A stretch of DNA of 64,000 bases, from assembly GCA_024449915.1 (NCBI GenBank), contig JAMZAV010001294.1, forward strand, positions 1-64,000, written 5' to 3'. Position 1 is the first letter of the stretch. Each line of letters opens with the position of its first letter. The DNA is from Sweltsa coloradensis. Lineage: Eukaryota > Arthropoda > Insecta > Plecoptera > Chloroperlidae. Of the stretch, positions 34,452-44,401 are shown piece after piece. The notes beneath the pieces were generated by a model. The model worked only from the letters and a program-made list of their open reading frames with translations. It was not told the DNA's origin and searched no databases. The position numbers and the translations under genes are program-made.

Positions 34452-36090
34452 CGATTAACGCCTCCCCTAAGAAAAAAGAACAAAACAGAAAGGTGGTCAC
34501 ATAAACTCGCCTCCGTACAAGCCTCGGCGACAATAGGGGTATTCACCCGATAAGCTAAAATGATATATGTTTTGTCTAAATCGTTATGAATAATTTACAA
34601 AGTTACAGATAAATATTGGGTCCACCATTACCCGAAAAAAAATACAAACTTGGTAATTTTTGAAGTAGGTCCCATCGGTAAAAATCTCCAATAAGAAATA
34701 ACATGGGGACGATGAGTCCCATGACTTTGGAGGATTTTGGGGAAAATATTATGCTCATCTTTGACCTACTCAACCATTTCTGTTATGTCTCTACATTTTG
34801 TTTTTATAATTTGGGCAAGTGGTTCGGCCATAATTTTGCTGGTTATCGTAAGATAAGGTGTAATTTTGGAACGTATATATTTGCGTATTTAAGTGTATAT
34901 TTGTTTGTGCACGGTTTAAAGGCAAAATATTCTCAATGAAAATTTTAGATTGGTATTATATACTCAAGTATCTCTGTGGTTCACAAAAACTGCTGATCAA
35001 AGCAGATTTAAGAAATTCAGCAAAACGCAAATTTCCGCAAATTTTTTAACTTTTATTATTTTTAATAATATTATATATTTTTTTAAATATTATATTTTTT
35101 TTAAACTGCTATTATAAGTGTTGTGTTATGATCTAGATGTGGTACATTAATAATTATCGGGGGTAAGTCCCTTTAAAAACTAATATGTTTTGTTTGACTC
35201 ACTCAAGTGATTTGCTTTCACAGGGGACTACGCACCATTTCATTCTAATATGAAACGCATTACAAATTTAGTACAACATTTTTTGGCGCCTCCACCATAT
35301 TGTGTACTAATCTGGACAAATTCACCAGAGACAACTCGGCAAGTCCTCGAAAATAATATTTTTATTTAGATTTGCCAGGAATTTTTATGTCAAGTTTAAG
35401 TTAGCCGTATAAGTTTTACACGGTTGGTTCGAGTCAACTAAACATATTTGAAATTTTTTTGGGAACTTTTCCTGCTTCCAGTTGTCATTTTGATCGATAT
35501 GCAATTTTGCGTAATTGTCGAGCAAGGAGATGGTCACTCTTCTTTAGTCAAAGATTACTTAACATTATTGTGCAATACGCACAAATAAATTCAGAAATAT
35601 ACTAATTTTGATTATTTTACAAAAATCCAAAATCCTACAAATCCAATTAATTAATTAATATTTTGTGGGTGATAGTTTTTTTTTCTAAATGTTCCTCTAT
35701 AGAAGACTGTACATACATGACCATAACATATGTGAAAAAGCTGGTAACAATCTGATAAAAACTGGCTTCAGGAAAAGTTCCAGAAAAAATCACTGGTATT
35801 GCAGACTCTTAAATGAAAGTCCTCCTCTGATAATAACTTATGTACTGAATCTCTTACCTCTCGTCACCAAACATATATTTCTCGTTCGAAATAACTCACA
35901 CACAAACGGATGATCAGACAAGTGCTGCTATAAAAAGTTGATTAAACTATAAATATGATGCAAATATTTTCCACTTTTTATGGTATAAAATTCACGTTCA
36001 ATACTTATTAAAGAAGACTGAAATTTGTCGGTTCATATTCAATAAATACCAGTTAACTAAGGCTAATATCACAACTGTAAGACAGTTTAC
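34452..36090. other. Intron 3 remainder, no further exon supported
   Basis: AT-rich. A minus-strand mini-frame at 35826-35770 was tested as the last exon and set aside because 31901-32053 fits far better. Confidence 0.45.
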
Positions 36091-36249
36091 CTTTGGTATG
36101 TTACAATCTTTCTCATTTATCCCGAGTGCATTGAGAAAACTTTGGAGTGATTCGGGTGCATATATTGTAAGAGATTCACAGAAGTTGCCTTTGAATTTAT
36201 GCATTAGGAGATAGTTATTTGATCTCTTCTGGTGGAACAACGCCTCAAT
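36091..36249 (-). CDS. ML-like gene exon 3
   Basis: 53 codons, phase 0 at both ends. The acceptor is TTCTTGTTGACAG before ATT and the donor is CCAAAG followed by GTAAAC. Residues 100-152 include NNYLLMHKFKGNFCESLTIY and end DCNIPK. The two cysteines (123, 148) are placed as in ML/GM2-activator relatives, where the second lies directly before the P-x-G-x-Y turn encoded by exon 4. The middle APESLQSFLNALGI is likely helical. A continuing frame past the donor is just intron read-through. Confidence 0.85.
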
Positions 36250-36624
36250 CTGTCAACAAGAAAATAAAATATTACTATATTAAATATATATTAGTGGAAC
36301 AACACCCGTCATTGCCGCCCCATGGCAACGCATGTAGAAACGCCATCTTACCTTAAAACAAAGTGTTATTCCCATAATAATTAATTATTAAAAATAAATA
36401 CAAATTTTAAAAAATAATTAAAAATAAAAATCATAATAATTAACTGATTTGCTGTTCCTGATTTTTGGCAAACCACATATTATTCGTTTGAGTGGGATCG
36501 TCTAATAAATTACTTTTTTCTTTTCGTTTTTTAAAATGATTTTTTTTCTTATTTTTTTATTTCTTTTATTTTCATTTCCTTCTTTCTTTTCTTTTTTTCT
36601 TTTCTTTCCACCACTTTTTTATAT
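36250..36624. other. Intron 2, first part; nothing found
   Basis: AT-rich; an AAATAAATACAAATTTTAAA patch only. Confidence 0.4.
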
Positions 36625-36840
36625 TAATTGGTTCATTAATTAATTGCATTTAATATCCTTTTTGAATTTGTTACCAAATTGTTGTGTTTTAATGCATTGT
36701 TATTTAATATTACCATTTCTAATATTTACTTAACAGTTGTTCATTGTTGTGTCTGCATCTATGTAACTAGATTTATTTAATTGTCCTCCTTTGAAAATAA
36801 GTTTTTTATCTGAATAGGATAGACGTTATATTAATAAGTT
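36625..36840 (+). mobile_element. LINE-like 3' end, family E copy 2
   Basis: AATTGTTGTGTTTTAATGCA, GTCTGCATCTATGTAACTAG, TTATTTAATTGTCCTCCTTT and GAATAGGATAGACGTTATAT align with the copies at 21010 and 45620. Confidence 0.6.
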
Positions 36841-37157
36841 CAAAAATTAATAGATGTTAATCAAACCATTGGTAACATTTTTAACAGTCTTTCATATGTA
36901 CTTTTTAAACTGTTCATAATCGCATATTTTTCTCACAATTTAAAAAAATAACATTATAACACTATTTTAAATAGGAAAATTATTGGAATTACAACTATTT
37001 AAAACTATATGGGTGATCGAATGTTATACCCATAAAAATGTAGGCCCACCTACTTCATTGTAATATTTACACATTTGTAGTTAAAATTTGTTTCAAATAT
37101 ACCTGATAATACAATCTTACACCAAGTTTTATAATTTTGATGCTTTGAACCTATGAA

Positions 37158-37300
37158 ATATTTCTTTCTTCTTCTTCTTCTTCTTCTTCTTCTTCTTCTT
37201 CTTCTTCTTCTTCTTCTTCTTCTTCTTCTTCTTCTTCTTCTTCTTCTTCTTCTTCTTCTTCTTCTTCTTCTTCTTCTTCTTCTTCTTCTTCTTCTTCTTT
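37158..37300. repeat. (CTT)n microsatellite, ~46 units
   Basis: Pure CTT run in intron 2, followed by a short (TTTA)n patch. The poly-leucine frame through it is not a gene. Confidence 0.95.
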
Positions 37301-38735
37301 CTTTATTTATTTTATTTATTTATTTTTTTACAATCCACATGATATTCTCATGCATACAAGGTCACAAATGTATGAACAATATATAAACCAAAGTCTTGCA
37401 CTTTGAATTTCAACTCGAAATTTGGTATGCGTGTTGACTACTGGTTCAAAATGACGAAAAATTTTTTTTTGATTTTTTTGAAACCCAGAACAGGGTAAAT
37501 TTGGGTGGAAAATTATTCACCCAATGCCCTTTTAGGACAACGACATTTCTGACTTTTAGTACTTTTCTTTGGGATAATTATTTCCCACCCTCATTAAAAT
37601 TAGCATACACATTAAATTACTGATGAAGATACAATGGAAATGTGCTTATTTTATTTGTGTTACCAATTGCATGGCCTAAATATAGGATAAGGCTTAGGTT
37701 TATGAATAAAATAGGGTAGCCCTCGGTCTATTGCTGTATGGTAACTCTGAAGTATAGGCCCTACGATAAATGTAGGCCTAAGTCTATGGTGGTCCTATAT
37801 CTAGGGTAGACCTGAGACTATACTTTTACTTCAATATAAGCCCTTAGTCCCATGCCTACCGTAAGTCTAGGTAGGTCTAAGAAGACTATCCAATGCAAAT
37901 CTAGGGAGGACGATTCTCCCGCGCGAGGGTTTTTGAGGTTATGAATGACCAATAATCTCACAAAAATGCTAATAACATGATAGCGCAACACAATACGCAC
38001 AAACTGTTGGCAAAAAAAGATTCAGCGTATGTTTCTTGTGATAAAATGTAAATTACTATGTATGAATTCGATAATTTGATTGAAACCAATAACAAAATAT
38101 TGGAACTGTCAATTTTTTTTTCAGAATTTTCAAAGTAAACAATCATTTTTAAGATACAACTCATGCAAATTTTCATGAATTCTTTAAAAAATGCATTTAT
38201 TAGGTAATAAATATTAAGTTACATAACTGCATCGAGATGTAACCACAATTCCTCATTTTCCACAACGCCTTTTCCACCCACGGAACACAAACCCTACTTT
38301 TTGTGGGTGTTTGAAGCGACATTGGGACAATAGTTTCCCACCAATCTGCATATTGTTGACGTAGTTCCAAAGTAAGCCGATGTCAGCGCCACCTTATGGT
38401 CGTCGACCTCACTGCAGGCACCATCTTTATCGACCACCAAGTGGGAAATTATTATCCCAAAGAATTTTCGAGATAGGGGGGGGGGGGAAACTATTATCCC
38501 AAAGAGCCTTAAAGGGTTAATATAATAGCAACGAGAATACCAGCATGGTTGTAAAAGAGAAAAACAGATACGGCAGAGCCCCATAGCATGGAATGCCTGT
38601 TTCACTTCTGTGAACGCTTGATACTTAAAACTAAAAAGATATTACTAATCATAAATCAAAACTAATGAACTAAAGCAATTTGAATGCAGTGAAAATCTTT
38701 GTTGCTAAGGTCAACCTGAAATTTCTCAAACGTAC
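37301..38735. other. Intron 2 remainder with scattered TGGGATAATTATTTCCCA words
   Basis: Words like TTGGGATAATTATTTCCCAC occur at about 37569 and 38329 (plus) and inverted at about 38446 and 38490. The stretch 37670-37880 has many drifted TAGGCCTAAGTCTA words. No exon is supported. Confidence 0.4.
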
Positions 38736-38951
38736 CATGACACCATCTCCTTCTTCCTTGTTGAACGGCCAGGCCCAGCGTCCTCTGTGCAGCCTCTTCC
38801 TCTTCCTAGTAGCATCAGGCGGACCCAGATACAGCGATACGCCGTTGAGCTCCGTCGTTCCCTTCTCAGGCTCGCATACGTACATGTGTGTTACTACCAC
38901 ATCATACGGGCCCCTAGAAATGCGCATGTTAAGAAACTGTTTGCTCACACT
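38736..38951 (-). CDS. ML-like gene exon 2
   Basis: 72 codons, phase 0 at both ends. The acceptor is AAATTCTCCCTTCAG before AGT and the donor is GTCATG followed by GTACGT. Residues 28-99 include SRGPYDVVVTHMYVCEPEKG, giving cysteine 53, then ELNGVSLYLGPP and a basic run DATRKRKRLHRGRWAWPFN. The exon is markedly more GC-rich than the introns. The basic run might be an exposed loop; in a secreted protein it is also a possible cleavage site, but I cannot tell. Confidence 0.85.
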
Positions 38952-39037
38952 CTGAAGGGAGAATTTATTATGTGGAGAAGAATCCAGAAACGATTTCTTT
39001 ATATATTTGTTAGTTTTTAAGACAGAAATGATACAAG

Positions 39038-39109
39038 TGACTACAACGGGGATCGAACATGGGACCTTAGCCGTCCGGGCTATGCTCTTACCGACTGAGC
39101 TTTGCAGCC
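39038..39109 (-). tRNA. tRNA-like sequence, left arm
   Basis: 72 nt: acceptor GGCTGCA pairs fully with TGTAGTC, D stem GCTC/GAGC, B box GTTCGATCCCC. The anticodon loop (CCGGACG by best pairing) again lacks U33. Likely a pseudogene or SINE head. Confidence 0.5.
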
Positions 39110-39186
39110 GACAATTTCAAACTGTCTAATTTTTGGTCTGTTTTGTACATTGTTAAAGACCAAAAATTATACAGTTTTAAATTGGT

Positions 39187-39258
39187 GGCTGCATAGCTCA
39201 GTTGGTAAGAGCATGGCCTGGACAGCTAAAGTCTCGGGTTCAAACCCTGGTGTAATCA
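39187..39258 (+). tRNA. tRNA-like sequence, right arm
   Basis: 72 nt: acceptor GGCTGCA with TGTAATC (six of seven), D stem GCTC/GAGC, A box TAGCTCAGTTGG, T arm TCGGGTTCAAACCCTGG. The anticodon stem is disrupted. Confidence 0.5.
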
Positions 39259-39439
39259 CTTTTTTAATCTCTGTCTAAAGTACTAACATAACAGCGTCAT
39301 AGTCGCCTACTATAAAGCCAAGGTTAAACAATATATATTCATTCGTTTCCCAACGAAAATATACGTGGATTTTTTTATACGTGACAGTTTCCGTGGTTAT
39401 GTGTATGTGTTGTCATCTTTTAATAATTAAAATATTGGT

Positions 39440-39900
39440 TTTCAGTTTATCACGTAGGTTCTTTAATTTATCTGACGTTTCGACTGGATTTCACAATTTT
39501 TTGTCAAAGAGAGAGAGTAAAGCATCTCAAATTTAGTCTAAAATCCAAAAACACTTTCAAGAGAGAACGAAAACAAAAACACAAGAATAACATCAAACAA
39601 ACATAATAAACGAGCAATTTCAAGAAGTTAACTAACAGGAATATTAAACAAAAGAGATTATGGAAAACCCCTACCTGTGACGTGGAAGTCTGTAATAAAC
39701 CTTTACCATAAACCACGAGCGTTCAATCCGACTTCTCAAACTGTACTAAATGCTCCCGAAACCATGCTCCAAACGTTCACGGAACCGTGCTTCCTTCCAA
39801 GAGACAAGAAGTCAAGCAAGAAATCAACCTAGGCCTACAAGTTCTGGTCAAGCAGGCTTATTTTCTACGACTAATCGTTAATATGACATGTGTTTTTTAC
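39440..39900 (-). mobile_element. Possible old Penelope-like terminal remnant
   Basis: Minus strand 39510-39470: TTGAC, then TTGTGAAATCCAGTCGAAAC, then GTCAGA. The stem TGAC/GTCA plus CGAAACGTC resembles the hammerhead-like fold in Penelope-like termini, as in the intact element next to it. The rest has no coding signal. Confidence 0.35.
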
Positions 39901-39940
39901 TCTTTCCGCATGTTATAAAATTAATAGATGAAAGCAAACG

Positions 39941-42817
39941 TTATATATATATATATATATATATATGTTTGTTCTTAAGTTTTCGCGGACGTATTGTATG
40001 TTGTAATTGTCTTCCGGGACATTCCGCCGCTTGTTTGAGTTTGCTGCTACAGACCTTTGTCTGTCGCCTGGCACTCGACGTTTCGCCAGAATCACATCTG
40101 GCATGATCACGAGTCACCCCTGTACGTCTTCCTTCTTCAAGAACACGCACTCGACTGACAGTCTCCAACCCAACTGCGCGCGTCCTCGATCGAGTTTGCA
40201 TGCCTCCTATTGTGGTGGAAATAGGTGCGGGGCGGCGAGGTTGTATTGGAAATGCAGAGATTTGTACTGTGTTGCTCGAGGAAGGCTCTTGTGTAGTAGC
40301 GTTTGTTGTGTCTGAAGGTGGTATGTGTTTGTTTACCACTTGGTATTGGACCAAGATTGGTTTCCATGCTGTTGCCAGTCTCTGGGCATCATCTCGCTTG
40401 TTAATGTTGCAGGGACGTTTTTCTATCTCGATGGCTTCGCGTATGATACGAGGGTAATATACATGGGCTTCTGCTAGAGTTCTAGTGTTGGCAAAGTCTA
40501 TCCAATGGCCTTCCTTCCTTACATGCTGAGCTAATGCGGATGTTGCTTTGTCCTGTCTTACTGCGAGTTCGTGTTCCTTCACTCTAGCCGATATTCTCCT
40601 ATTTGTTTGGCCCACATAGACTTGGGGGCACGAACCACAGGGGACCTCGTAGACTCCTTGCGACTCCAGAGGGATTGACTGCTTTGCACTTCTTAGCATG
40701 GTGTTGATTTTGCGATGTGCTTTGAAAGTGGTCTTGATGTTGTGAACCCTGAGCAGTCTACTGACTTTATCTGTTGTACCTTTGATATAAGGCAGATAAG
40801 CTGTTGCACGGTGTTTTTCTTCTTCTATTTCTCCTCCGTCACTGACTTTAGGTTGACGTTTGAATGCTTTTGTTATGTTGTAATGTGAGTAGCCATTAGC
40901 ACATAGGGTCTCCCGCAGAGTTTTCTTCTCCGACGCTAAGTGATCAGAATCTGATAGTCGTATAGAGCGTGTGGTCAGTGTGTTCACCACAGAGTTGAGT
41001 TGGGCTGGATGATGATGAGATGCAGCATTAAGGTATCTGTTTGTGTGCGTAGGTTTACGGTAAACCGTGTGGCCCAGATTTCCATCAGCTCTTCTTATCA
41101 GGCACACATCTAGGAATGGTAGCTGGCCGTTCTCCTCAACTTCTATCGTGAATTGGATGTTGGGGTGGAGGCTATTCAGATAAGTAAGGAACTCAGGTAT
41201 CATCTCCCTACCATGGGGCCATATGCAGAATATATCGTCAACGTAGCGGCGCCAATGGATGGGTTTCAGTTTTGCCCTTTTCAACGCTTGTGTTTCAAAG
41301 ATGGTCATGAAGAGATTGGCTATTACAGGCGAGAGTGGTGAACCCATTGGCGCACCTTCAATTTGTTTGTACCTGACTGCGTCAAACATGAAGTAGGTGT
41401 TAGCAAGACAATGTTCCGACAACTCCATGATGTGATCAGGAGGGTTGTAAGTTTTCCGAATTGATTCAAGAGCTTCCTGGACAGGGATCTGAGTGAACAG
41501 CGATACAACATCAAGGCTTATTAGTAGATGACCTTCTTCCATGGTTGTGTTAGCTAAACTGTTGATGAAGTGTTCTGCATTCTTGACATACGACTCTGCG
41601 TCCTCCACGTACGGTTGTAGTTGTTTGGCAAGGTATCTAGCTAGTGGCTGGGTCGGAGAATCGATCGAGCTAACTATCGGTCTGAGAGGTGTTTCTGGCT
41701 TGTGTATCTTGGGCAGACCATATAGCTTAGGACAACGAGACGATTTCTCCCTTGGTATGATATATTTCTGAATTTCAGGGTCAATTGGAGAGGCTATAAT
41801 TTTAGTTCTGGTAGTTTTTTCCAAATAAGTTGTAGGGTCTGAGTTGTATTGTTTATAGGCAGAGTCTTCCAGCAGCGTGTGCATTTTGTTGTTATAGTCC
41901 GAAGTATTCATTACCACAGTTGCGTTTCCCTTGTCTGCAGGTAGAACAATAACATCCCCGTTATTTCTTAGCGCTTTGAGGGCTTGAATTTCGGCATGTG
42001 AGATGTTTCTTCTTGGCGGCTTGGTGGTACGCAGGATGCCAGATGTATCTTGACGGATCGACTCGGCTATGTCGTCAGGTAAGCCACCGATGGCTGACTC
42101 AACTCCACAGATGATATCTTCCACCGGAATGCGTGAGGGAGCTACAGCAAAGTTAAAACCTTTGGCTAGGGCTTCCTGTGTGGTGTTGTCCAGGTGGAGT
42201 GAGGAGAGATTGTGTACCAAGATGGTTGGTTTGTTTAACTTGTTTTCACTGGCTAATGGTGGCTTCTGAGACTTTAGAAGAGAATTAAACTTTTTTATAT
42301 GGCGGTCGGTGGTCATCGCTGCGTCATCTTCAGCCCGTTGGTGAGATTTCTCTTCAATAGCTTGCCACAATACTGGATGTATGCTAGTACTTAATTCATC
42401 GTGTGCGTCGTGAAGTTTGACATTTACTATGTGCAGCTGATGGCGTGTATTGTGGATAGAATCTCTGAGTAGGGACATGCTGGCTTTGTGAAGTATCTTG
42501 GTCGACGCACTTGATTTTGTGTGGAAGTGTAAGCGCATGCATGTAGGTATGACACCGTGATCACGGCACCGGCTCAAGAATGTAAGGTTGCATAAAAGCT
42601 TACCTCTCTTAGTTCGGAGTTTCTCGAATGTTCTTGTAGAGTGTTGCACTTCCTCCCCGTAGAGGTGTGTAATGTTTGTTCTTAAGTTTTCGCGGACGTA
42701 TTGTATGTTGTAATTGTCTTCCGGGACATTCCGCCGCTTGTTTGAGTTTGCTGCTACAGACCTTTGTCTGTCGCCTGGCACTCGACGTTTCGCCAGAATC
42801 ACATCTGGCATGATCAC
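39941..42817 (-). CDS. Penelope-like element reverse transcriptase with GIY-YIG endonuclease
   Basis: 958-codon open frame without a stop. RT motifs: LYGLPKIHKPETPLRPIVSS near residues 363-383, SLDVVSLFT (catalytic D436), GAPMGSPLSPVIANLFM near 487-503 and YVDD (525-528). C-terminal GIY-YIG nuclease: GVY 721-723, VYVGQT 733-738, R741/R745 and a Glu in REAIEIEKRP (794-799). C727, C730, H765 and H771 fit the zinc-binding CCHH set of Penelope-like nucleases. These elements copy RNA into DNA at a nicked target. The first ~50 codons come from the 5' terminal repeat and the last ~70 run through the 3' repeat into a TA array, so the real ends of the protein are uncertain. It looks intact and could be active. 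Clade not resolved. Confidence 0.92.
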   Translation of the reverse strand: MIMPDVILAKRRVPGDRQRSVAANSNKRRNVPEDNYNIQYVRENLRTNITHLYGEEVQHSTRTFEKLRTKRGKLLCNLTFLSRCRDHGVIPTCMRLHFHTKSSASTKILHKASMSLLRDSIHNTRHQLHIVNVKLHDAHDELSTSIHPVLWQAIEEKSHQRAEDDAAMTTDRHIKKFNSLLKSQKPPLASENKLNKPTILVHNLSSLHLDNTTQEALAKGFNFAVAPSRIPVEDIICGVESAIGGLPDDIAESIRQDTSGILRTTKPPRRNISHAEIQALKALRNNGDVIVLPADKGNATVVMNTSDYNNKMHTLLEDSAYKQYNSDPTTYLEKTTRTKIIASPIDPEIQKYIIPREKSSRCPKLYGLPKIHKPETPLRPIVSSIDSPTQPLARYLAKQLQPYVEDAESYVKNAEHFINSLANTTMEEGHLLISLDVVSLFTQIPVQEALESIRKTYNPPDHIMELSEHCLANTYFMFDAVRYKQIEGAPMGSPLSPVIANLFMTIFETQALKRAKLKPIHWRRYVDDIFCIWPHGREMIPEFLTYLNSLHPNIQFTIEVEENGQLPFLDVCLIRRADGNLGHTVYRKPTHTNRYLNAASHHHPAQLNSVVNTLTTRSIRLSDSDHLASEKKTLRETLCANGYSHYNITKAFKRQPKVSDGGEIEEEKHRATAYLPYIKGTTDKVSRLLRVHNIKTTFKAHRKINTMLRSAKQSIPLESQGVYEVPCGSCPQVYVGQTNRRISARVKEHELAVRQDKATSALAQHVRKEGHWIDFANTRTLAEAHVYYPRIIREAIEIEKRPCNINKRDDAQRLATAWKPILVQYQVVNKHIPPSDTTNATTQEPSSSNTVQISAFPIQPRRPAPISTTIGGMQTRSRTRAVGLETVSRVRVLEEGRRTGVTRDHARCDSGETSSARRQTKVCSSKLKQAAECPGRQLQHTIRPRKLKNKHIYIYIYI
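39966..40144 (-). repeat. Penelope 3' terminal repeat with hammerhead-like fold
   Basis: Near-identical to 42673-42853. It contains on the minus strand the fold ACTCG, TGATCAT, GCCAGA...TCTGGC, GAAAC, CGAGT (40114-40073). This is the hammerhead order, with core CTGATGA changed. Confidence 0.85.
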
Positions 42818-42853
42818 GAGTCACTCACTGTACGTCTTCCTTCTTCAAGAACA
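42673..42853 (-). repeat. Penelope 5' terminal repeat
   Basis: Direct copy of 39966-40144 with a few differences (GAGTCACTCACTG against GAGTCACCCCTG). The ATG at 42817 lies inside its hairpin (42821-42780). Confidence 0.85.
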
Positions 42854-43223
42854 GCATGGAAACCAATCTTGGTCCAATACCAAGTGGTAAACAAACACAT
42901 ACCACCTTCAGACACAACAAACGCTACTACACAAGAGCCTTCCTCGAGCAACACAGTACAAATCTCTGCATTTCCAATACAACCTCGCCGCCCCGCACCT
43001 ATTTCCACCACAATAGGAGGCATGCAAACTCGATCGAGGACGCGCGCAGTTGGGTTGGAGACTGTCAGTCGAGTGCGTGTTCTTGAAGAAGGAAGACGTA
43101 CAGTGAGTGACTCGTGATCATGCCAGATGTGATTCTGGCGAAACGTCGAGTGCCAGGCGACAGACAAAGGGCTGTAGCAGCAAACTCAAACAAGCGGCGG
43201 AATGTCCTGGAAGACAATTACAA
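42854..43223 (+). pseudogene. Inverted fragment of the Penelope 3' end
   Basis: Plus-strand copy of the last ~80 codons of the ORF (from AWKPILVQYQVVNKHIPPSD) plus most of the terminal repeat. High identity to 40002-40370 shows it arose with or soon after this insertion. Confidence 0.9.
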
Positions 43224-43228
43224 TATAT

Positions 43229-43325
43229 ATATGCACACATTGTATTTTCGGGTAGTCCGTGTAGTTTATTTTATTAGTTTATTAGGAACTAACACGGACT
43301 ACCCGAAAATACAATGTGTGCATAT
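43229..43325. repeat. 97-bp hairpin with perfect 34-bp arms
   Basis: 43229-43262 and 43292-43325 are perfect inverted copies (ATATGCACACATTGTATTTT ...) around a 29-bp AT-rich loop. It abuts the TATATATA end of the Penelope inverted piece. Confidence 0.9.
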
Positions 43326-43769
43326 TCTATCCGTGAAAGTCTGCGATATAACACACACACACATATATATATATATTATTCTTTCTATCTCTTATTATTG
43401 ACTCAAACGCCCCTCTGATTCGGTAGGTCCCAATTTGAAATCCCTTCGAGCTCGGTAATCCTGACTGAATTTTTTTTTCGAAAAACATTGATTTGAGTCT
43501 TCTCAAAAAGCCTTTGGATATTTCTTTAAGTTGTCCTTATTCCAATAAACCGAGTTCAAAGAGGGACATGCATTACACTCTGGTAGGTTTCTCAAGAGTT
43601 TTTTTTTAGCTTAACATTGTTATACTATTGACATGCTAGATTTTTTTGTCATGGTTTATAGTTCTTTTCGAGGTTTTCAATTTTTTATATGTTTGAAAAA
43701 ATTGGTGTCTGTTAAAAAATTAAATTAAATTAAAAAAATAAATTTAAAAAAAATAAAAAAAATAAAAAA
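43326..43769. other. Intron 1 spacer, no gene seen
   Basis: (CA)n/(TA)n near 43350-43377, then AT-rich AAATTAAATTAA runs to 43769. Nothing else. Confidence 0.4.
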
Positions 43770-44176
43770 TCCGTTATATAATCTATACCCACTCAGTCAC
43801 ATAACTGATTATCTGTGGGGGAGAGTAAACCAAAGCGACCAAGCCAAACGTGTATAGGTCCCGACGAAATCGACGAGTGAGCGATAACCAACCGAAGATC
43901 GATATTTTTAATAGGAAATATAGTAATCAGTGGTATGGACAGTGCGAAAACCCGCGGATCAACGCCAGAATCAACAAGGCAGATCAGAAAAACTTTGAAT
44001 TTATTAGTTGCTTCGTTGCTAGGACGGCTCCGAAATCACCGTTTACAAATTTCTAATATAAGAACTGATGGACTCAAGTCCAAATCAGAAGTTAAAAAAC
44101 TACTGACTCTAGCGGGAATCGAACCCTGGACCGTCTGAAATGGTATCAGGTAGGCTAACAACAAGACCAAAGAGCC
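43770..44176 (-). mobile_element. tRNA-derived SINE, copy 1, ~70 bp inside intron 1
   Basis: Minus-strand head at 44176-44104 is tRNA-like: GGCTCTT acceptor, A box TGGTCTTGTTG, B box GGGTTCGATTCC, TAGAGTC 3' strand. The body down to 43770 matches 58276-58612 on the plus strand (GATCCGCGGGT, GTCCATACCACTGAT, GGTTGGTTATCGG, AGTGGGTA), ending in a T/AT-rich tail. Two full copies with tRNA head define a SINE family. Confidence 0.8.
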
Positions 44177-44247
44177 ACACAAAAATAATAATTCATATAC
44201 ATCCAATAATATTACATTCAGAACATGAACGGTCACTATGGACTTAC

Positions 44248-44328
44248 CACATTTAGTCCAAACTGCTCTGACTCACAAACCAGCCAGGCAACAAGAGTGA
44301 GACCCAGTAGAGCCTGAACGAGACGCAT
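44248..44328 (-). CDS. ML-like gene exon 1, signal peptide
   Basis: The ATG at 44328-44326 opens 27 codons ending at GTG, followed by donor GTAAGT (44247-44242), phase 0. The start MRLVQALLGLTLVAWLVC is a clear signal peptide with cleavage likely near residue 20, so the product enters the secretory pathway. A TATA box lies ~75 bp upstream, so this ATG is the natural start; the leader between is about 50 nt. Confidence 0.85.
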
Positions 44329-44401
44329 TCTGATTGGTTGACAGCGACTTGGCAGCAAAGAAGTCAATGGTGAAGATGTTCACTGTTCAGTTACCAGGTC
44401 G

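Larger units (their letters stand above)
39018..39282. repeat. ~265-bp palindrome holding two divergent tRNA-like genes, intron 1
   Basis: Arms pair from TTTTAAGACAGA (39018) to TCTGTCTAAAG (39282) with drift, with a centre near 39148. Each arm holds a tRNA-like sequence pointing outwards, as in the 27.9-28.4 kb palindrome, though the sequences differ. Confidence 0.75.
39944..43228 (-). mobile_element. Penelope-like element with direct terminal repeats and inverted 5' piece, in intron 1
   Basis: Direct repeats (~180 bp) flank the ORF at 39966-40144 (3') and 42673-42853 (5'). Beyond the 5' repeat, 42854-43223 is an inverted copy of the element's own 3' end (40370-40002, end of ORF plus terminal repeat). 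This partial inverted tandem is typical of Penelope insertions. The 3' end runs into (TA)n at 39943-39966 and the outer 5' end into a TATATATA run. It has the same orientation as the host gene. Confidence 0.9.

Noticed and set aside
35770..35830. Minus-strand mini-exon (EDFHLRVCNTSDFFWNFS stop) as last exon of the ML-like gene
   Set aside because: Poor acceptor; exon 31901-32053 has a good acceptor, restores the IPKGNY motif and adds the last Cys and strands.
37153..37386. Poly-leucine frame
   Set aside because: Read-through of (CTT)n in an intron.
40007..42269. Plus-strand frames opposite the Penelope ORF
   Set aside because: Antisense shadows of a well-supported coding frame.
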